The notes under the pieces: generated by a model | Told to the model about the DNA's origin: nothing | Databases searched by the model: none | What the model saw: the letters and a program-made list of their open reading frames with translations, nothing else | Shown: one piece after another, positions 1-20,095 of the stretch | Layout: each line of letters starts with the position of its first letter | Position numbering within the stretch: the first letter of the stretch is position 1 | NCBI RefSeq assembly: GCF_041146795.1 | Contig: NC_135186.1 | Coordinates: 37,368,354-37,432,353, forward strand | Origin: Maylandia zebra | Lineage: Eukaryota > Chordata > Actinopteri > Cichliformes > Cichlidae | Reading direction: 5' to 3' | Length of the DNA stretch: 64,000 bases | Program-made: the position numbers and the translations under genes

Positions 1-3000
1 CATGAACTCCAGGATTTTGACTTTCGACACCTCTGCGTCGGCGCGCTGACCCCAGCGAAACTCGTGCTCGATGGGCTCCGTGTGAGGGATCCGCACGTAC
101 TCCAGGTACCTACACACACACACACGCACACAGGAATCAAACTGAGCATTAACAGAAAAGATGTCAAGTAAATGAGTGTGGAAGTCGATATAAACTGAAC
201 GTGAGCAGCGAGCTGCTCTTCACATCTTATAGAATAAAACATGATCTTCCTATAAACTAAGGTCGGGCGAACTGAAACGTCGAGGCTGATCATCACATCT
301 GGTTACAGAAGTCGAGGCCTCCCAACAGGACCTGCGATCGCCCGCCTGATTATTTATGAGCTGAAATATAAAACTGCAGATAAAATTTAAAGCAGTAAAG
401 AGACTTTGGGGAAAACCCATCAGCCACATTATAAGTGCTGATGGGCCGTCCACCACCTGTGACAATAACAAATAAATTCAGCCGATAAATCTGTTCAGTC
501 TCCAAATATCTGAGTCTTAAATCCTTATCAGCCGGGTTCACTTACAGATGTTGTGCCTGCTTCCACTGACAGCTGTGGGTTTAACTTCAGGGTAAATGAA
601 AATTTTTACATTTTGATGAAAACCACTTTAAAAAAAAAGAAACCCAACATCAACAGATCCTTTTAATCCAGACTGAGGAGTAATCACGTTAAATAATCAT
701 TATGAAACATCAGTGATGCTGCCAGCATGTCGCATGGAAGTCTTTCAGGTTGGAAAACATGAGTTACAATACAGCGAAAAACAACAGACGCTGAAGGAAA
801 AAAGCCCTTTATGATCCACTGCAGCCTGTTTTTGTAGGAAAGCGATGCATCGTTCGAAAACAGACGCAGAAAAGTAACTGAAGACAAAATGTCAAAGAAA
901 TGCGAACCGAAACACAACACGGGGTTTTCTGACCGGCATAAAGTTTGGGAATGTTGGAGGAGCTGGTCCAGGCACGGTGCTGCGGTGCTCTGGCCTCCTG
1001 CGCCCTCCTGCTGCTCTGTGGTGTGGTATAAACCAGAGTCTACGGTCTGACAGACGCTGGCTCTGAACACACCAGTGCGCTACGACTACAGCGACCCTGC
1101 CGGGCTCGAACCCGCGACCTTCTGCTTACACGGCAGTGCCTTTAGAAGCCTGAGCCATCGTCCGACTGCAGGACGCAGGTACTTCACACCTGGCCTGTGC
1201 TTTCCAAGGTGGGGGAGGGGTTTACATGCTATCAGGTAATCAGATTACATCCAGTTCAGCGCAGTAACTTCACATCTTGAACTTTAAACTGTCCTTGATC
1301 ATTTGTGGCTGACCCCACAGTGACCCGGTTACCACGGTGACAGAGCCCATGACTCGGGTTGCTTCCTACCTTTGACGCACAAACTCGTCGGTGACCATCT
1401 TCCTCACGTCACCAAACTCCTCGTGCTTCTCTCTGCGCACAGCAAACAGAAACGTTTAAAGTCAGATTTGTGCCGACTCCTGACGAGCAGCTGGGCGGCG
1501 ACTGAGGGGCGTGGCCTCACCCGGGGTCCACGCGCAGCTTCCTCAGAGTGTTCCAGATCAGATCTGTGCGACGAGGGAAGACAAACGTGTCAAACTTGTG
1601 TCCTTCCACAGATCAACTCGCCTTTGTTTTATTTAAGGAAGACTGACACTCACTCTCTCTGACGACACCGCCTTTCATGAAAATGACGCTGAGGATCGCT
1701 AACAGCAGACCCATCTTTGGATTGGACGGGCTCCTACGCGCCACAGGAAACAGACACTTGTTACACAAATGCAGGTTTTCTGATGACGCACTGATGTTGG
1801 CTGTGTCAGAGTATAAAACACGCAGGTATTCAATAACTGAATCCTGCTGCTCGGCCTCAGCGTTTAACTGTTTAGGTTGTGATGTAACACATGATGTCAC
1901 CACTAGATGGGGCTGCAGTCTCTGCCCAGTTTCTTAAAGCTTAAAGTTAAAGACCTCTCGGACTCCACACAGCGCACACAAACATTTGTACTGCTGATGT
2001 TTAGACGCTCGTTTCCCCGGTCTATGAATATATGCATGAATACTCACCTGACCGGCGAGGCTTTGTCAGGCGTCTCCAAATTATTGACCAATATGTACAT
2101 TTTATTTTTAGGGTCGATTTCCACCAGCTTCAGGCCGAACACCTGGACAGAGCAGCAGAGGAGCGCCGTGCTGAGACAGTTTCATTTGCAAATCGAGACG
2201 CCGATCATCTCTGACTCTACAAACCTGGTCAAACGTCCGCGCCGCCCTCTTTAGGATCTCGGGGTAAATGTTTCGGTAATCCTTCACCACATGTTTCACC
2301 AGGTCTGAAATGGCACGGAGACGACGTTATCTTTCATTACTGTGCTTTATACGCGTGTCTGGGACATCCACGGCTGCGAGCAAGGTTTTAAAACACCTCA
2401 GACTCACAACGTCTTCTTCAGAGCCCGACACGACACGCTGAGCACTTTTATTTTTTCAAACAAACTGAAGCAGCCTCTGTTTTCGTGGACACTTCTGTTC
2501 CTTAGCACTCAATTTAACTGTTACCCCCGTTTGATTTCACAGTTGAGCTGATATAAACCTCAGAGGGCTTTTCAGTGGAACGCTGCCGTGTATTCAAACG
2601 CTCCCTGGCTGCTGTCTGTACCTGCTCGCCGTACAGGCATCTTCTTCTGGTCCTTCACCAGGAAGTACTGCACCACCTCAGCAGTCTGCAGACGGACGAG
2701 TGACAGAAAAAAAGAAATTAAATACATTTTACTGATCATTAAGAATCAAACTCTGGATTTCTCCTGGTTCTGTACCTTTTGGTCGACCTGTGCAGGTGTG
2801 AGCTTCTCCAGCCCTCTCTGCACCTGTGACGTACTCGGCTGAGTGAAGGTCGCATCGTCATCCTCATCCTGAGCCACCAAGTTGCCGGTGTGTCTCTACG
2901 TGGGAAAAATGTACATGGAGTCAGTATCTGTGAAACTCACTGACACCCTCAGATTCAGCTTATTTTTCTGTACGGCAACTTTGCCTTTTATCAGCTGGCT

Positions 3001-4476
3001 GTCTAAAAGCTCTGGGAGAAGATGGAGACACGATAAGGTTCTTGCAGTAATCGCCAAACACACAGACCTCCAGAGGGTCAACACCAAAAACCATCAAGTC
3101 CAACCAATCAAAGCTATTAGGTTTCAAAGAGAAGCAGCAGCGTCAACGAGCTCCTGGGCTGCATGCTGCCCCAAGCATCTGACTGCATCAGTCACTACGC
3201 TACGTTCACACTCCTTTCCTATGAAAGTTTGCTGCTCTGATTTCCCGGCAACGTCAGCGCAGTTTCTTTCAGCAGGTCGGCTTGGAGCCCACGCAACTTA
3301 AAAAAAGTCACTGGGAAGAGCGATCCAGCAGCTGAGACCAGTTCAGGATGGTTATGGTTGGTCTGAGCTTGCAGTTTGAACCCTCCACAGGTCAAAGCTA
3401 ATCTTGCCTTTGCTGCTCCGCTGAGGCCTCAAACTCGCAGCCCCTATTTTGATGTGAAGAAATATAACGCAGTTTGACTCTTTCTGTTGGGGAGGTTTGT
3501 TTGTTGTTGAGTGAAATGTTAAAATGAGCTCTTTAAATGATTTATTATGAAGGTGACATGAGCAGAGAGCACAAACATGCTGAGGGATCGGCTGTGTTAG
3601 TTCAGCGAGTCACAAACTAATGTGAACACTTGTGTCTGTGTTTGTATTTTGTTACGTATGACAAAGTGTGTCTGTCCAGGAAGAGGACAGGTGTGTTTGT
3701 TTGCTAGTTCAATAAAAGGCTTCGGTTAGTTTGCAGTTTTGTCTTGTTATACAATATTTTAAATAAAAAACAAACACTTTTGGAAATATTTGTGATTTCT
3801 TCTTGTTTGTTTTGTACTATTTGAACACTACGGTGAGATGACAGTGCCAGCAGTGGCCCACAGCTGATTTACGTTTGAGACCCCTGACTTAGGCAAAGTG
3901 CCGATGACCCCGAGGTACCCCGCTGAAGATGTGGAAGGTTTCCCAATAAAGTGACCATTCAGACCACCTCACCGCCATCAGGGACCGGCCTGTTCGTCCA
4001 GCTGCTTCAGCGGTTTCTGCTCGTAGCATCTCTGATGTTTCTCAGCATGTGTTTAAGAAACCATGCAGAACGTTTTCTCCAGTGAAGACAGAGCAAACAT
4101 CCAGAGAGCTGGAGCTTGTTTCTGCCCCTCTGCATCACAGACATCAAATTACTGCACTTAATTCAAACTCTATATCCCATGATGCTGAAGCTCCTATCAT
4201 TGGGACACGTGGAGTGGGTGTAATAATTATTTAACATATGCCCTCACAGTTGGAATCATTTTTCCTGCATGGGCTGCTTTTTTTTTCCTTCCAGCTGCTG
4301 TGGTTTGATCTGGACGTGATCTTGAGTTTATACAAAGGCGTTCACCACTTTACCCTAGCACCTCTCACTACTGTAACAGTGCAGACAAGTAAAAAGAATT
4401 TCTTCTGTGGTGGAAACGAAGGACTTACTCTCTGAGAGGAGCTCTGTGTGCTGGACGGTCTTTTCCTCTGCGTCAT
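1..4476 (-). CDS. nsmce3: nsmce3 (SMC5/6 complex component, MAGE family), 3' end outside window
   Basis: Nine exons on the minus strand read in one frame: 4476-4429, 2895-2776, 2685-2622, 2304-2225, 2142-2048, 1733-1654, 1563-1521, 1432-1370 and 109-1 (702 nt, 234 codons). The start ATG opens a short basic Ser/Gln-rich N-terminus, followed by an acidic stretch and then the MAGE homology domain: segments VVQYFLVKDQKKMPVRRADL, DYRNIYPEILKRAA, VFGLKLVEIDP, KMGLLLAILSVIFMKGG, LIWNTLRKLRVDP and FVRQRYLEYVRIPHTEP are visible. In the family this protein joins NSE1 and NSE4 in the SMC5/6 DNA-repair complex in the nucleus, where it stimulates the NSE1 RING ligase. The C-terminal part of the domain is to the left of position 1. 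The multi-exon structure fits the ancestral single MAGE gene of fish; the human orthologue is an intronless retrocopy (known). All junctions are GT-AG and phases agree, so the call is firm. Confidence 0.92.
1105..1170 (-). repeat. tRNA-like sequence, probably a SINE head
   Basis: On the minus strand an A-box-like TGGCTCAGG and a good B-box (GGTTCGAGCC) lie at tRNA spacing in the last large intron of nsmce3. The acceptor ends do not pair and the base before the anticodon is not T, so it is read as a decayed tRNA-derived SINE rather than a working tRNA. Confidence 0.4.
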
Positions 4477-4942
4477 GGCGACACACCGCCTGATAAAGGA
4501 GACAGGTAGGATGAACAGATGTGCCTCTTTAGGTTGGACTGCACAGCATTTTAATTCCTGGCCCCCTGCACCACATCTCGAATAGTTCTGCAGTACATGC
4601 ATTTTTCTAAAGTCTGACTTTCACATACATGAAGGGGAGGCTGTCACCAAAGGTCATTCTGTTTGCAGCTTTGCACAGCAGGAAATTATGGTGTGAAGTG
4701 ATACAGCGTGTGCATCATCACTGGATTAAAAATGGTAAAATTGCCAGATGTGTCTGTACGGTGGCCCTGAGAGGCCAAACGGACTGCAACTTCAGGAAAC
4801 ACTTGCAAAAAGAAAACAAAACACAACGGAAATGTTTCTGCTGTAATCATATGATTCTAATAATACTACAGATATCTGGAATATACATGCATGCTTTGGT
4901 TCGTGCAACTGGTCCGTCGGGTTATTGTCTCCCCAAAGAGAA

Positions 4943-4957
4943 CCCCCACCCCCCCCC

Positions 4958-4994
<37 letters not shown>
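4943..4994. repeat. Poly-C plus (CA)n microsatellite
   Basis: A run of C is followed directly by a perfect CA tract, between the putative nsmce3 5' exon and the coding exon 1. It produces spurious open frames on both strands. Confidence 0.95.
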
Positions 4995-4995
<1 letters not shown>

Positions 4996-5532
4996 CCTCC
5001 TACCAAAAAAAAAACATTATAGAAGTTATAACTTAATTTGAATGTTATTGGTTGAAACATGTGCTTGACCCACAAGCCCCTCAATGCAGTGAAGAATCCT
5101 CTTCACCCTCTGCAGGAAAGCAGCCCACAGCATGTTTACCAGCCTCCGTGATTGGCTGTTCCGTCTCACGCCATTAAAATCTAAGTACCGTAAAAATCAG
5201 AGTCTGTTCATTTCTTTGTAAGAGAGCAAACCAGATGTTAGACTCAGCGCTGACCTGTCCCACACAAACACAGTTTTTGCCGCACATTTATTCTGTTAGG
5301 ACCTGATCGCCGCAGCTACACCGTGTGTGTGTGTTTCGGCGCGTTTTAAACGAGAAAGTCTGTAGGCTGAACAAAAACAAAAACCCGGAAGTGACCACAG
5401 ATCCTTAACGCGAAAACCAGAGCAGACAGCGTTGCTAACTCCGTGCCCTAAAATACTTCACCCGGATTTCCCGGGATAAAGCGTGGCAAACAGAAGCTTC
5501 AAATAGTCCGTATGTTTTAGAAAATGACTCAC

Positions 5533-5640
5533 TTTGATCCTCCACCCGTTCCAAACGGTCAGATTCCCGCTAATGGGGCTTGTAGGCGCCTACTGATGAC
5601 GTCATTTGCACTTGCCGCTTTTCCTTTCCGTTTCATTCGT
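5533..5640 (-). promoter_or_regulatory. Probable nsmce3 promoter and 5' untranslated exon with a CRE
   Basis: A consensus donor (GTGAGT) lies at 5532-5527 on the minus strand, so a non-coding first exon probably ends at 5533 and splices to the ATG exon at 4476. Just upstream is a perfect palindromic CRE (TGACGTCA) at 5597-5604. The region contains no TATA box that I can see. The exon and its promoter role are inferred. Confidence 0.45.
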
Positions 5641-7700
5641 CGTTGGTTTCACTCAGTGACTGTAAAAGTCATTGGTTTCATCTATTAATTAAATAAAAAT
5701 TGAGTGGTTTTATTTATTTATTCCCCCTGTGACAGTTTGATGGTTTATTATACCGAGAAAATTATTTTTATTTTACAAATTCGCCGGAATAATATTGTTC
5801 ATTAGTTTATGTGTAAAAGGACCTAATTGGCATAATTACTAATGAACAGAAATATGAACGTTTGATAAAGAGATAAATAATCATACTGATATAACTCATG
5901 ATTATATGATAAAATTCATGACGCACACAGGAGGACAGGCGTGAGAAACTACTGAAATTTATTCTACAGACTAGCATATTTAAAATGAAACTAACAGGAA
6001 TTTCAGAAATCCAAGAGAAGCTTCATACTTTATTCAATTAAATTGATATTTCTTTCAGACCTCTGCAACTGTTGACTTTTCTTCGGCTGTTAGCTTCTGA
6101 GATTGGTAGGAAGAGCACATGTGTAATTTTGAAATGAGCTTATTAACTTATCAAAAGCCTTTTTATAATAAGTTAAAAAGTCTTCTCGGCATTCCATTGG
6201 AAAGTGTACCAGCCTCTGTATGAGATAAATATAAGTGTCCATATTAAAGACGAAGCTACAGACCCTTTCATCCAACTATGAATATCTCCATGTAATCCTC
6301 TGGATGAGGAAAAATCACTTTCGTTATTCTTACTTTTTAAAATTATAATTAAAGTCCCATGTTTATTGTTGAGCCAGTCTGATATTTGAGAACATAAAAT
6401 TTCTGGAAAAAGGTGCGTCAGTCTTAGAAATTCTTGATTTGAACAGTTTCAAAAGTAAAATACTTTATGTACTTTTAATTCATCACCATTTTTAATGATC
6501 AGCTTAGGCTTTTTATTTACCTAAACGTTGTACTACATGAGATTTTAGAGTTTTATTGAATAAAATATGCAAGTCACAGTAATTGACGTGTGAACAAGAA
6601 GCACAAACGTCCACCGAGGCATCTCTCTCTCTCTCTGAGCAGTGATATACTGTTAAGGGAATAATATTCTATTTTTATATAAACATGTAAGAGTGGATAA
6701 CTTTGTAAACAACCGGACATGAATAACTTGAGGTTATTACATAATAGCAGAGTTTTCTCTCTTCCTCTTGAAAATACTTTCCTTAAAGATTTTGCACATT
6801 TTAGGATCAATAAAGGCAGAAATGTAAAACAGAGGTCAGAGGTCAAATGTGAGATGATATTAGAATGCAGCTATGATGTGAAAGTCACCATACACCGGTA
6901 TCCTTTCCTCAATGTAGCCAGTACGAACAAACAAGCAGAATCTTAAGCACAGTTTTAAAGATAAAAAATGTTTTGTGAAAGTTTGACCTTATTTAACCTG
7001 GAAGAAGAAGTCAGAGGTCCAAAGTACCACAATATTTACAATCCACATGTACGATTCCCTATTTTTATCCACTTCCTTGTTATTGTTGTCAATATGAACA
7101 ATGGGAAAGAGAAGTTTAAAATAGCACTATGCAGCATTATTATCATTTTGACCTTCAGATCGATCCACTGACCTTGAAGGAGACGTCAAATGTGGCATAT
7201 TTCACATGTTTTATGTTACTTTGTAGATTTTGATGATACATATCACACTTTTAGGAAAAATTGGGGGTTTTTTGGCCATTTTCCACCAATAACTCCTAGA
7301 GATGACCTTGAAGACGCTGGTGGATGGAAGCTGAATTTCAATGGACCGTTAACATGACGCCATCTGCAGGATCTGAATTTATTCAAAAGTCTTTGTGTTT
7401 TCAGATGGGAAGACACACAAACACTGCCGGAAGCAGGACCTCCTCAGCAGAGGTAAGGAAGACTTTGCAGCAGTGAAGGACCCTCGGGTGTACTATTGCA
7501 GTGTAGTATTTTTACTTTGGACAGTGTTAAGAAACCACATCTTTCGCTCTGCGAACACCAGAGGGCGCTGTATCCCCTGTTTCAACCTTACCTGTGAATA
7601 CACCTGCGGCAGATTTTTATAAGCTACAAAAATATAAAACAGTGGTTTAAAGTGCGCCATATGACTAAAGCAAAGAGTTTATGGACATGTGAAGGGGTGA
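5641..7700. other. Intergenic, AT-rich, no gene seen
   Basis: Between the divergent starts of nsmce3 and slc25a20. Only short unsupported open frames occur; no domain, splice-consistent exon or transposon end was recognised. Confidence 0.5.
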
Positions 7701-7957
7701 CTGTGAAGATAAATTATTTACAGGAATAACTGTTCTTCTCGTTTCTGAGAACCTTCACAGACTTCTTCTCGTTTCCGCTCAGCTCTGAGAGACAAAGTCC
7801 ACAGAGAGAGAGACGCGCTTAGACAGACACAGAGACACACACACAGACAGACCCACAGACAGACAGCTGACAGTCGCACCCTCCCCTCCCTGGACAGCAG
7901 CGGTGTGAGGTGGTGAGGTTGCCCGGCTATGTACTCGGGCCATGCGGGGTCAGCGGG

Positions 7958-12672
<4,715 letters not shown>

Positions 12673-12723
12673 AAGACGACGAAGCAGTAACTGGAGATTT
12701 TCTCCCTCAAACAGTGTTGGTGA

Positions 12724-12729
12724 AATAAA
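12724..12729 (+). terminator. slc25a20 polyadenylation signal
   Basis: AATAAA lies 52 bases after the stop codon; it is the first such hexamer downstream. Confidence 0.7.
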
Positions 12730-12739
12730 TCTAACGTGT

Positions 12740-14560
12740 ACTTTTAAACTTTTAAAAATATATTTTCCAAAAACGTGGCGTCTGTCATTGTTCCTGAGAT
12801 TGGGAGCAGTGGAAACATGTACAATTTGAGAGACAGCTTCTTCAGTTCTAGAGTCAAATGGTGGAGAGTCCCAGATTTAAACCCTGTGGGAGTTTCCCCC
12901 CAAAGAGGGACAAAGGACCCCCTGATGATCCTCTAATCACATGAGCCAAGGTGTGAAAGCGGGTGTGGGTCACAATCAGCCAGAGTTTCGGATGAGCTCA
13001 TTGTGAAACCTGGCCCCACCCTATCATGTGATTTCCTGAGGTCAGATGGCCCAGGATGTGAGTGGGCGTTAAGGCGTCTCAAAACTGAAAGTTTCAGCAA
13101 ATCTTCAGGTCCTGTTGTTTACAAGTTCCAGACCTTTTCTTCTTCTTCTTCTTCACAGCAGATCATCTGCCTTCATCTTCTCTGCCTTTGCATCCTCTTC
13201 TGTCACACCGACTCTCTGCCTGTCCTCCTTCACTACATTCATGAATTGTCCTTCTCTCTCACTGCCTCCAAACATGCCTCCCCCCTCTCCTCTTCCTTTG
13301 TCAGTAGTAGCAGAGTTTCCCAGCTGCTCGTATGCACCAGTGCAGTCATAATAATTGTACGTGTGTCCAGTATCCTGGTATGTACCCTGAAATGTGAAGT
13401 ACATGCTATTTATTAGAGAGAATAATACAGTGTGAATGCTACACAGGCACAACTAAGCTCCCAAACAGACATTGCTGGATGGTGATGAGATACCAGCATC
13501 AGTATTTCTTCAATCCAAGTATTTAAATAGATGACGTCACTTTGCTAGACATGGAATTGCTTTAAATGGGCCACTGGCCCACTGCAGGGGCAAAGGGCTC
13601 CATCTGCATTTGTATATGAAGCCTTTGAAGAGATCATGTTGCCTCTGCGAGACCTGAACAGGAGTTGAGACCAAACAAATACACAGCAGAAATTATGCAA
13701 ATACTGTTGCCATGACGGAGCACAAGAGGTTTTTTTCTTTATGGTCATTTTAAATAACAAGCAAAACAGACGATAATGATGAGACCAAAAATGTTTGTAT
13801 GGAATCTAAAGATTGCATTGAACAAAATAAATTCAAATATAAACTGTTTTTACTAATTTTATTTTCTAATTCACTGAAAAAATACAGACATATTCATGAA
13901 CATGCACTGTGGAAAGCTGTATTTTTAATTACTATTGTGCGTACGTTTCACATGTGAAAATCTGTGAAAACTTTATTTTACCAACAATTTTTAAAGATCA
14001 AAACATCACAAGAATATATAGGCCCTGCGGACATGAATACCACGGTCAGCCGAGCATTTAATCTTGACCTTCATTGTCAATAGACAAAAGTTTTAGTTTA
14101 GTTAATATAGACTAGATTTCCTTATCATCGATGCTGACAGCATAACACAGAGGAGTGGGGGTGCTGAGTGCTGCTATTAACGCAGTACTTATTTATTTCA
14201 TTTTCGGGGCTTTTGCAGTTTAGTATTATTGTAATAACTGGCTACTTCCAGAAGTTGTATCCTGATTGAATACTAAATGAGCCATCTACATATGTTGTGT
14301 TTAATTATTATTTTCTTACAGAGAAGGTCCGATTAAAGAAAAAAACCGTCACCTTTGGCCTACTTCCCAGACTCCGTTACCCATAAAACCTCGTTTCTCA
14401 TTGCTGAAGAGGTTGATGGACTACATTAAACCCGTTTAAAGGAAATAACAGCGTCTTGAAGTCGTCTTATTTTATGGAGCGTTAACGTGTTTGAAAGAAA
14501 CATAAATATAAATTGCGCGCATCTGTAATAAACAGGGAAAACGTAAAGTTTAACCGAAAA
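12740..14560. other. Intergenic, no gene seen
   Basis: Between slc25a20 and tafazzin. The small open frames near 13003-13452 are Ser/Leu-rich or their antisense, have no splice partners and resemble no family I know. Confidence 0.5.
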
Positions 14561-14641
14561 CTACATTACCCATAGTTCAGCGCGTGATAACAGCTTCCGG
14601 GGTTGGTGACCATCAGCCTGTTAGCAGGAGACAGGAGAAAG
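14560..14641 (+). promoter_or_regulatory. Probable tafazzin promoter and first untranslated exon
   Basis: A non-coding exon appears to end at a GTGAGG donor at 14642. Upstream is an ACTACATTACCCA sequence resembling the ZNF143/THAP11 promoter motif, and an ETS-like CTTCCGG close to the likely start. TATA-less layout fits a housekeeping gene. Exact start is not resolved. Confidence 0.4.
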
Positions 14642-15511
14642 GTGAGGAAATGTAAGATGTGGTGATGTTTGCAGCTGTCGGAGTTTTCATGTCTTTAAAT
14701 GTTTTTATGCAGTTTCAGAAAAATTAACGACGAATTTTTTTTCTGCATTTCTGAGGAAATAAAACCCGTTTTTAGCTAATCTGACATAATGTGAGTGCAG
14801 CTGCCGAGCACCGTTAGCTGAGACAACACTCCTTTAACATTTAACTCGGATGAGTTAAATTTTGAACTATGAACTTTTTCGTTGTTTTCTTTCATTATCA
14901 CGTCTCTCAGAAGTCAGTGTGCCGTAAACTTTGGCTAGGAGCTAACAGGCTAACGTTAGCCGGCTGCTCTTCCTGCTCACTTCATCCTAAAGCTGCGTGA
15001 GCTAATGAGACAGCTGTGAGACATAAATATAACCACGTGGAATTTATTCAAACTTAGTTTGGTCTCTTATAGACAATACAAAGACTCCAAAGACACAACT
15101 TTATAAATTTGGTTCGTTTTAAGTTTCTTTTGATTTTTTTTGTTTGTTCTTTACTTACTTTACTGTTTCGCGTGGCTACGGTGTCCTAAAGGTCCAAAAC
15201 ATCATTTCAACAGGTTTTTGTTTTATTTTTGCATAGCATAAAACTCTAAGATGTACTCGAGGACACACGTTGTTCGGATAAACTGTAGTTGGCAGTGGCT
15301 GAGATACAAAAACGACAGTTTTCAGATAACTTTCCTGTTTCGTAGTTGGGTTTAAACCTCAGAGGTCTGAGTCACCATGCAGGATTTGACCGTATCAAAG
15401 TAAGTTCAGGGTTAACCCTGAGGTGTGCAGACAGGAGCATGTTGAGTCCTCTTTGAACATTTTCAGTGCAAATAAAAATCCTTACAGAAACTATACAGGG
15501 ACTCACATGGA

Positions 15512-15512
<1 letters not shown>

Positions 15513-15558
<46 letters not shown>
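15513..15558 (+). repeat. (ATT)n microsatellite
   Basis: Fifteen ATT units in the intron preceding the tafazzin start exon. Confidence 0.95.
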
Positions 15559-15835
15559 CGTTACATACGGTTATATGTGGGAAGCTGTTTTTCTTTTTAA
15601 TCATATAACACATGGAGGACTTTGCTTTTCAAACGCAGCAGACAAAATGTTTTGTTGACAGGAAACAAAAACCAAACAAATAAAGTTGTTGCTTTTAATG
15701 AAGATTAGCTCTTACAGTATGACAGCAGGAGTTTGGTTTGAGCGCCACCTGCTGTCTCTGTCATTCAGCCTCCCCCTGCGTGGCTTTGTGTTCAGGTGAG
15801 TGTGTGTGTGGATGTAGTGTCAGCAGAGCGCCGTG

Positions 15836-18214
<2,379 letters not shown>

Positions 18215-19535
18215 GTCCTAGCCGTCCTGCGTTTGCCTGCAGACACTGGTCCTTCACACATCAGCCCTGAGGATAACACCCCATGTACAGAGAAGCTCCC
18301 ACACCTCCACACGGAGACATCACTGAGCCTCAGAGTGTTTCGCTGACAGTCGTAAACGAGCATTTCTGTAACTTTGGATGCAACAAACTCATTTTGTAAT
18401 TCAGTTATTGCTTCAAAATCAGGTTGGTCCACTGCACACCTAAACAGGACGAGTAGCACTGCAGATGTATGAATGATTGATTACATATGAATACATGGTT
18501 TCTCTGGGACCCTTTAGAACCAGAAGCCCTCAGGAGAATTTCTTTTACCTCCTTGGTATCAGAAGGCATTTTGATTTTGATGATTCAGCTTTTCATGTCA
18601 TCCAACTTTGAAGTCCAGAGCAGCAGCAGAAGCTGGTGTTGAGTCTGAGGAGGAGAGAGGAGGTCGGGTGATGGATGGGCGAGTGAACCTCATGACCTTT
18701 GTGTGTGTGTGTGTGTGTGGGGGGGAGGGTGCGGTGAACAATAGCCTTGAACTTTGTTTTTTTTCTTACTGGTGAAACACACAATAGATCTCAAAAAGGG
18801 CAGCAAACCAAGACTAGTTAACCAAGTCCCAGTTACTAGGGTGAGCACCTGGTGACTGCCTGGCAACCACCAGTCACTATGTATGAATAAGTATTTCTGC
18901 CAGGCTCTAAGTAACAAGGAGGTTTCACCTAGCAACAGACAGCAGCTGCTCACCGACGGGTCATGGAGTGCACGTTTTATCTGGTAACTTGTCAGTGTGG
19001 GAGAAATGATCCTGCTCTGATCGGGCTCTGCACCAGCTGAATGCTTTTCTCAGTTTTGCTGAATTGTTCAATTTTGATGATCTGTTTAATAACCAGTTCT
19101 TTTTTTCTTTAAGATGTAAAGCTGCTGTTGTTTAAACTACTAAATATTAGTACTCATCATGCTCCTCTGTGCATGAGGAAGTCAAAGTGCTGCATGCCAG
19201 ATGTTTGCAGCTGTTATCAGAAAGATGCTCAGGCAGTAAATGATTGAGGTAATCGCACTGTTATGTTTGATCATTGGATTGCTCCTTGCTGTTTTTCAGT
19301 CATCTCTGAGTTGTGTTGATAATTTTCTTTTTCAATCAAAGTTTTCCTGTTAATCCTAAAACCCCTGAATGCTGCCCCATCACCGATGTACATAACTTAT
19401 TTTATCACAGAGGACAAAAAGGATTTTATAAGGGACAAAATCTGTGCTAATTTTATAAGTGTATCGCCTTAATGTGATTGCCACTCTTTCCTATACTTGA
19501 TGTGAAGTCCAATAAAGAATCTGACTTTTCTAAGT
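18215..19535 (+). other. Probable tafazzin 3' untranslated region
   Basis: No coding signal after the stop. The first good AATAAA is at 19511-19516. A short CA-type tract (GTGTGTGT then G-run) at 18701-18726 and AT-rich sequence fill the rest. Assignment as one long UTR is inferred. Confidence 0.45.
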
Positions 19536-20032
19536 TTGAATTTGTTCCATTTGTGGTTCATCTTTAAACTCTGCACCAGTCTAACAGATCCACGAACAGT
19601 TTGGTGGCATAATGAGTGCTTAGCAAACCTTACACTTTATGTAGACAAAGTGTACATTAAGCCACTAAAGATGACCAGTTTATGCTAAATCGTGAATGTT
19701 TCCATATTTTTGTAGAACTTCATTTTTAAGAAGATTAATATTCTCACTTTGGATGATTAATTGGACATGTCGAAGGGAATTACGGTTTCCAATATATCTG
19801 TTACAGTAAATAATACTTGTATTTGTATTTAAAAAAAAAACATTTAATAACATTAAATGACATTGAAATAATAGTATCACGTGAACAATAAATCATGGTT
19901 ATTTGCCATTACTACATTGTGTCTAATATTAGCAAAATAAAACAACACTTACAAATAATAGAATATTAAAACGTTGATACATTTGAAGTAAAAATAAAAA
20001 TTCCTTTTTCACATCCGCCGCTGCGCCGTCTT

Positions 20033-20042
20033 GTCACGTGAT
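20033..20042 (+). promoter_or_regulatory. CLEAR/TFEB-type E-box in the atp6ap1 promoter
   Basis: GTCACGTGAT lies 54 bases upstream of the atp6ap1 start codon, matching nine of ten bases of the GTCACGTGAC consensus bound by TFEB/TFE3. V-ATPase subunit genes are known CLEAR-network members, so the site fits the gene. Confidence 0.6.
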
Positions 20043-20095
20043 CTGGTCAAGTGATCTCGTGAAACGTCACGAGCGTGCTGTCAGAGGCTGTAAAG

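Noticed and set aside
1105-1170. Functional tRNA gene on the minus strand
   Set aside because: A and B boxes are present but the acceptor stem does not pair and the anticodon loop is abnormal; better explained as a SINE head.
13003-13452. Overlapping 99- to 137-codon frames between slc25a20 and tafazzin
   Set aside because: Low-complexity Ser/Leu-rich reading, no splice context, no family resemblance, and frames on both strands compete.
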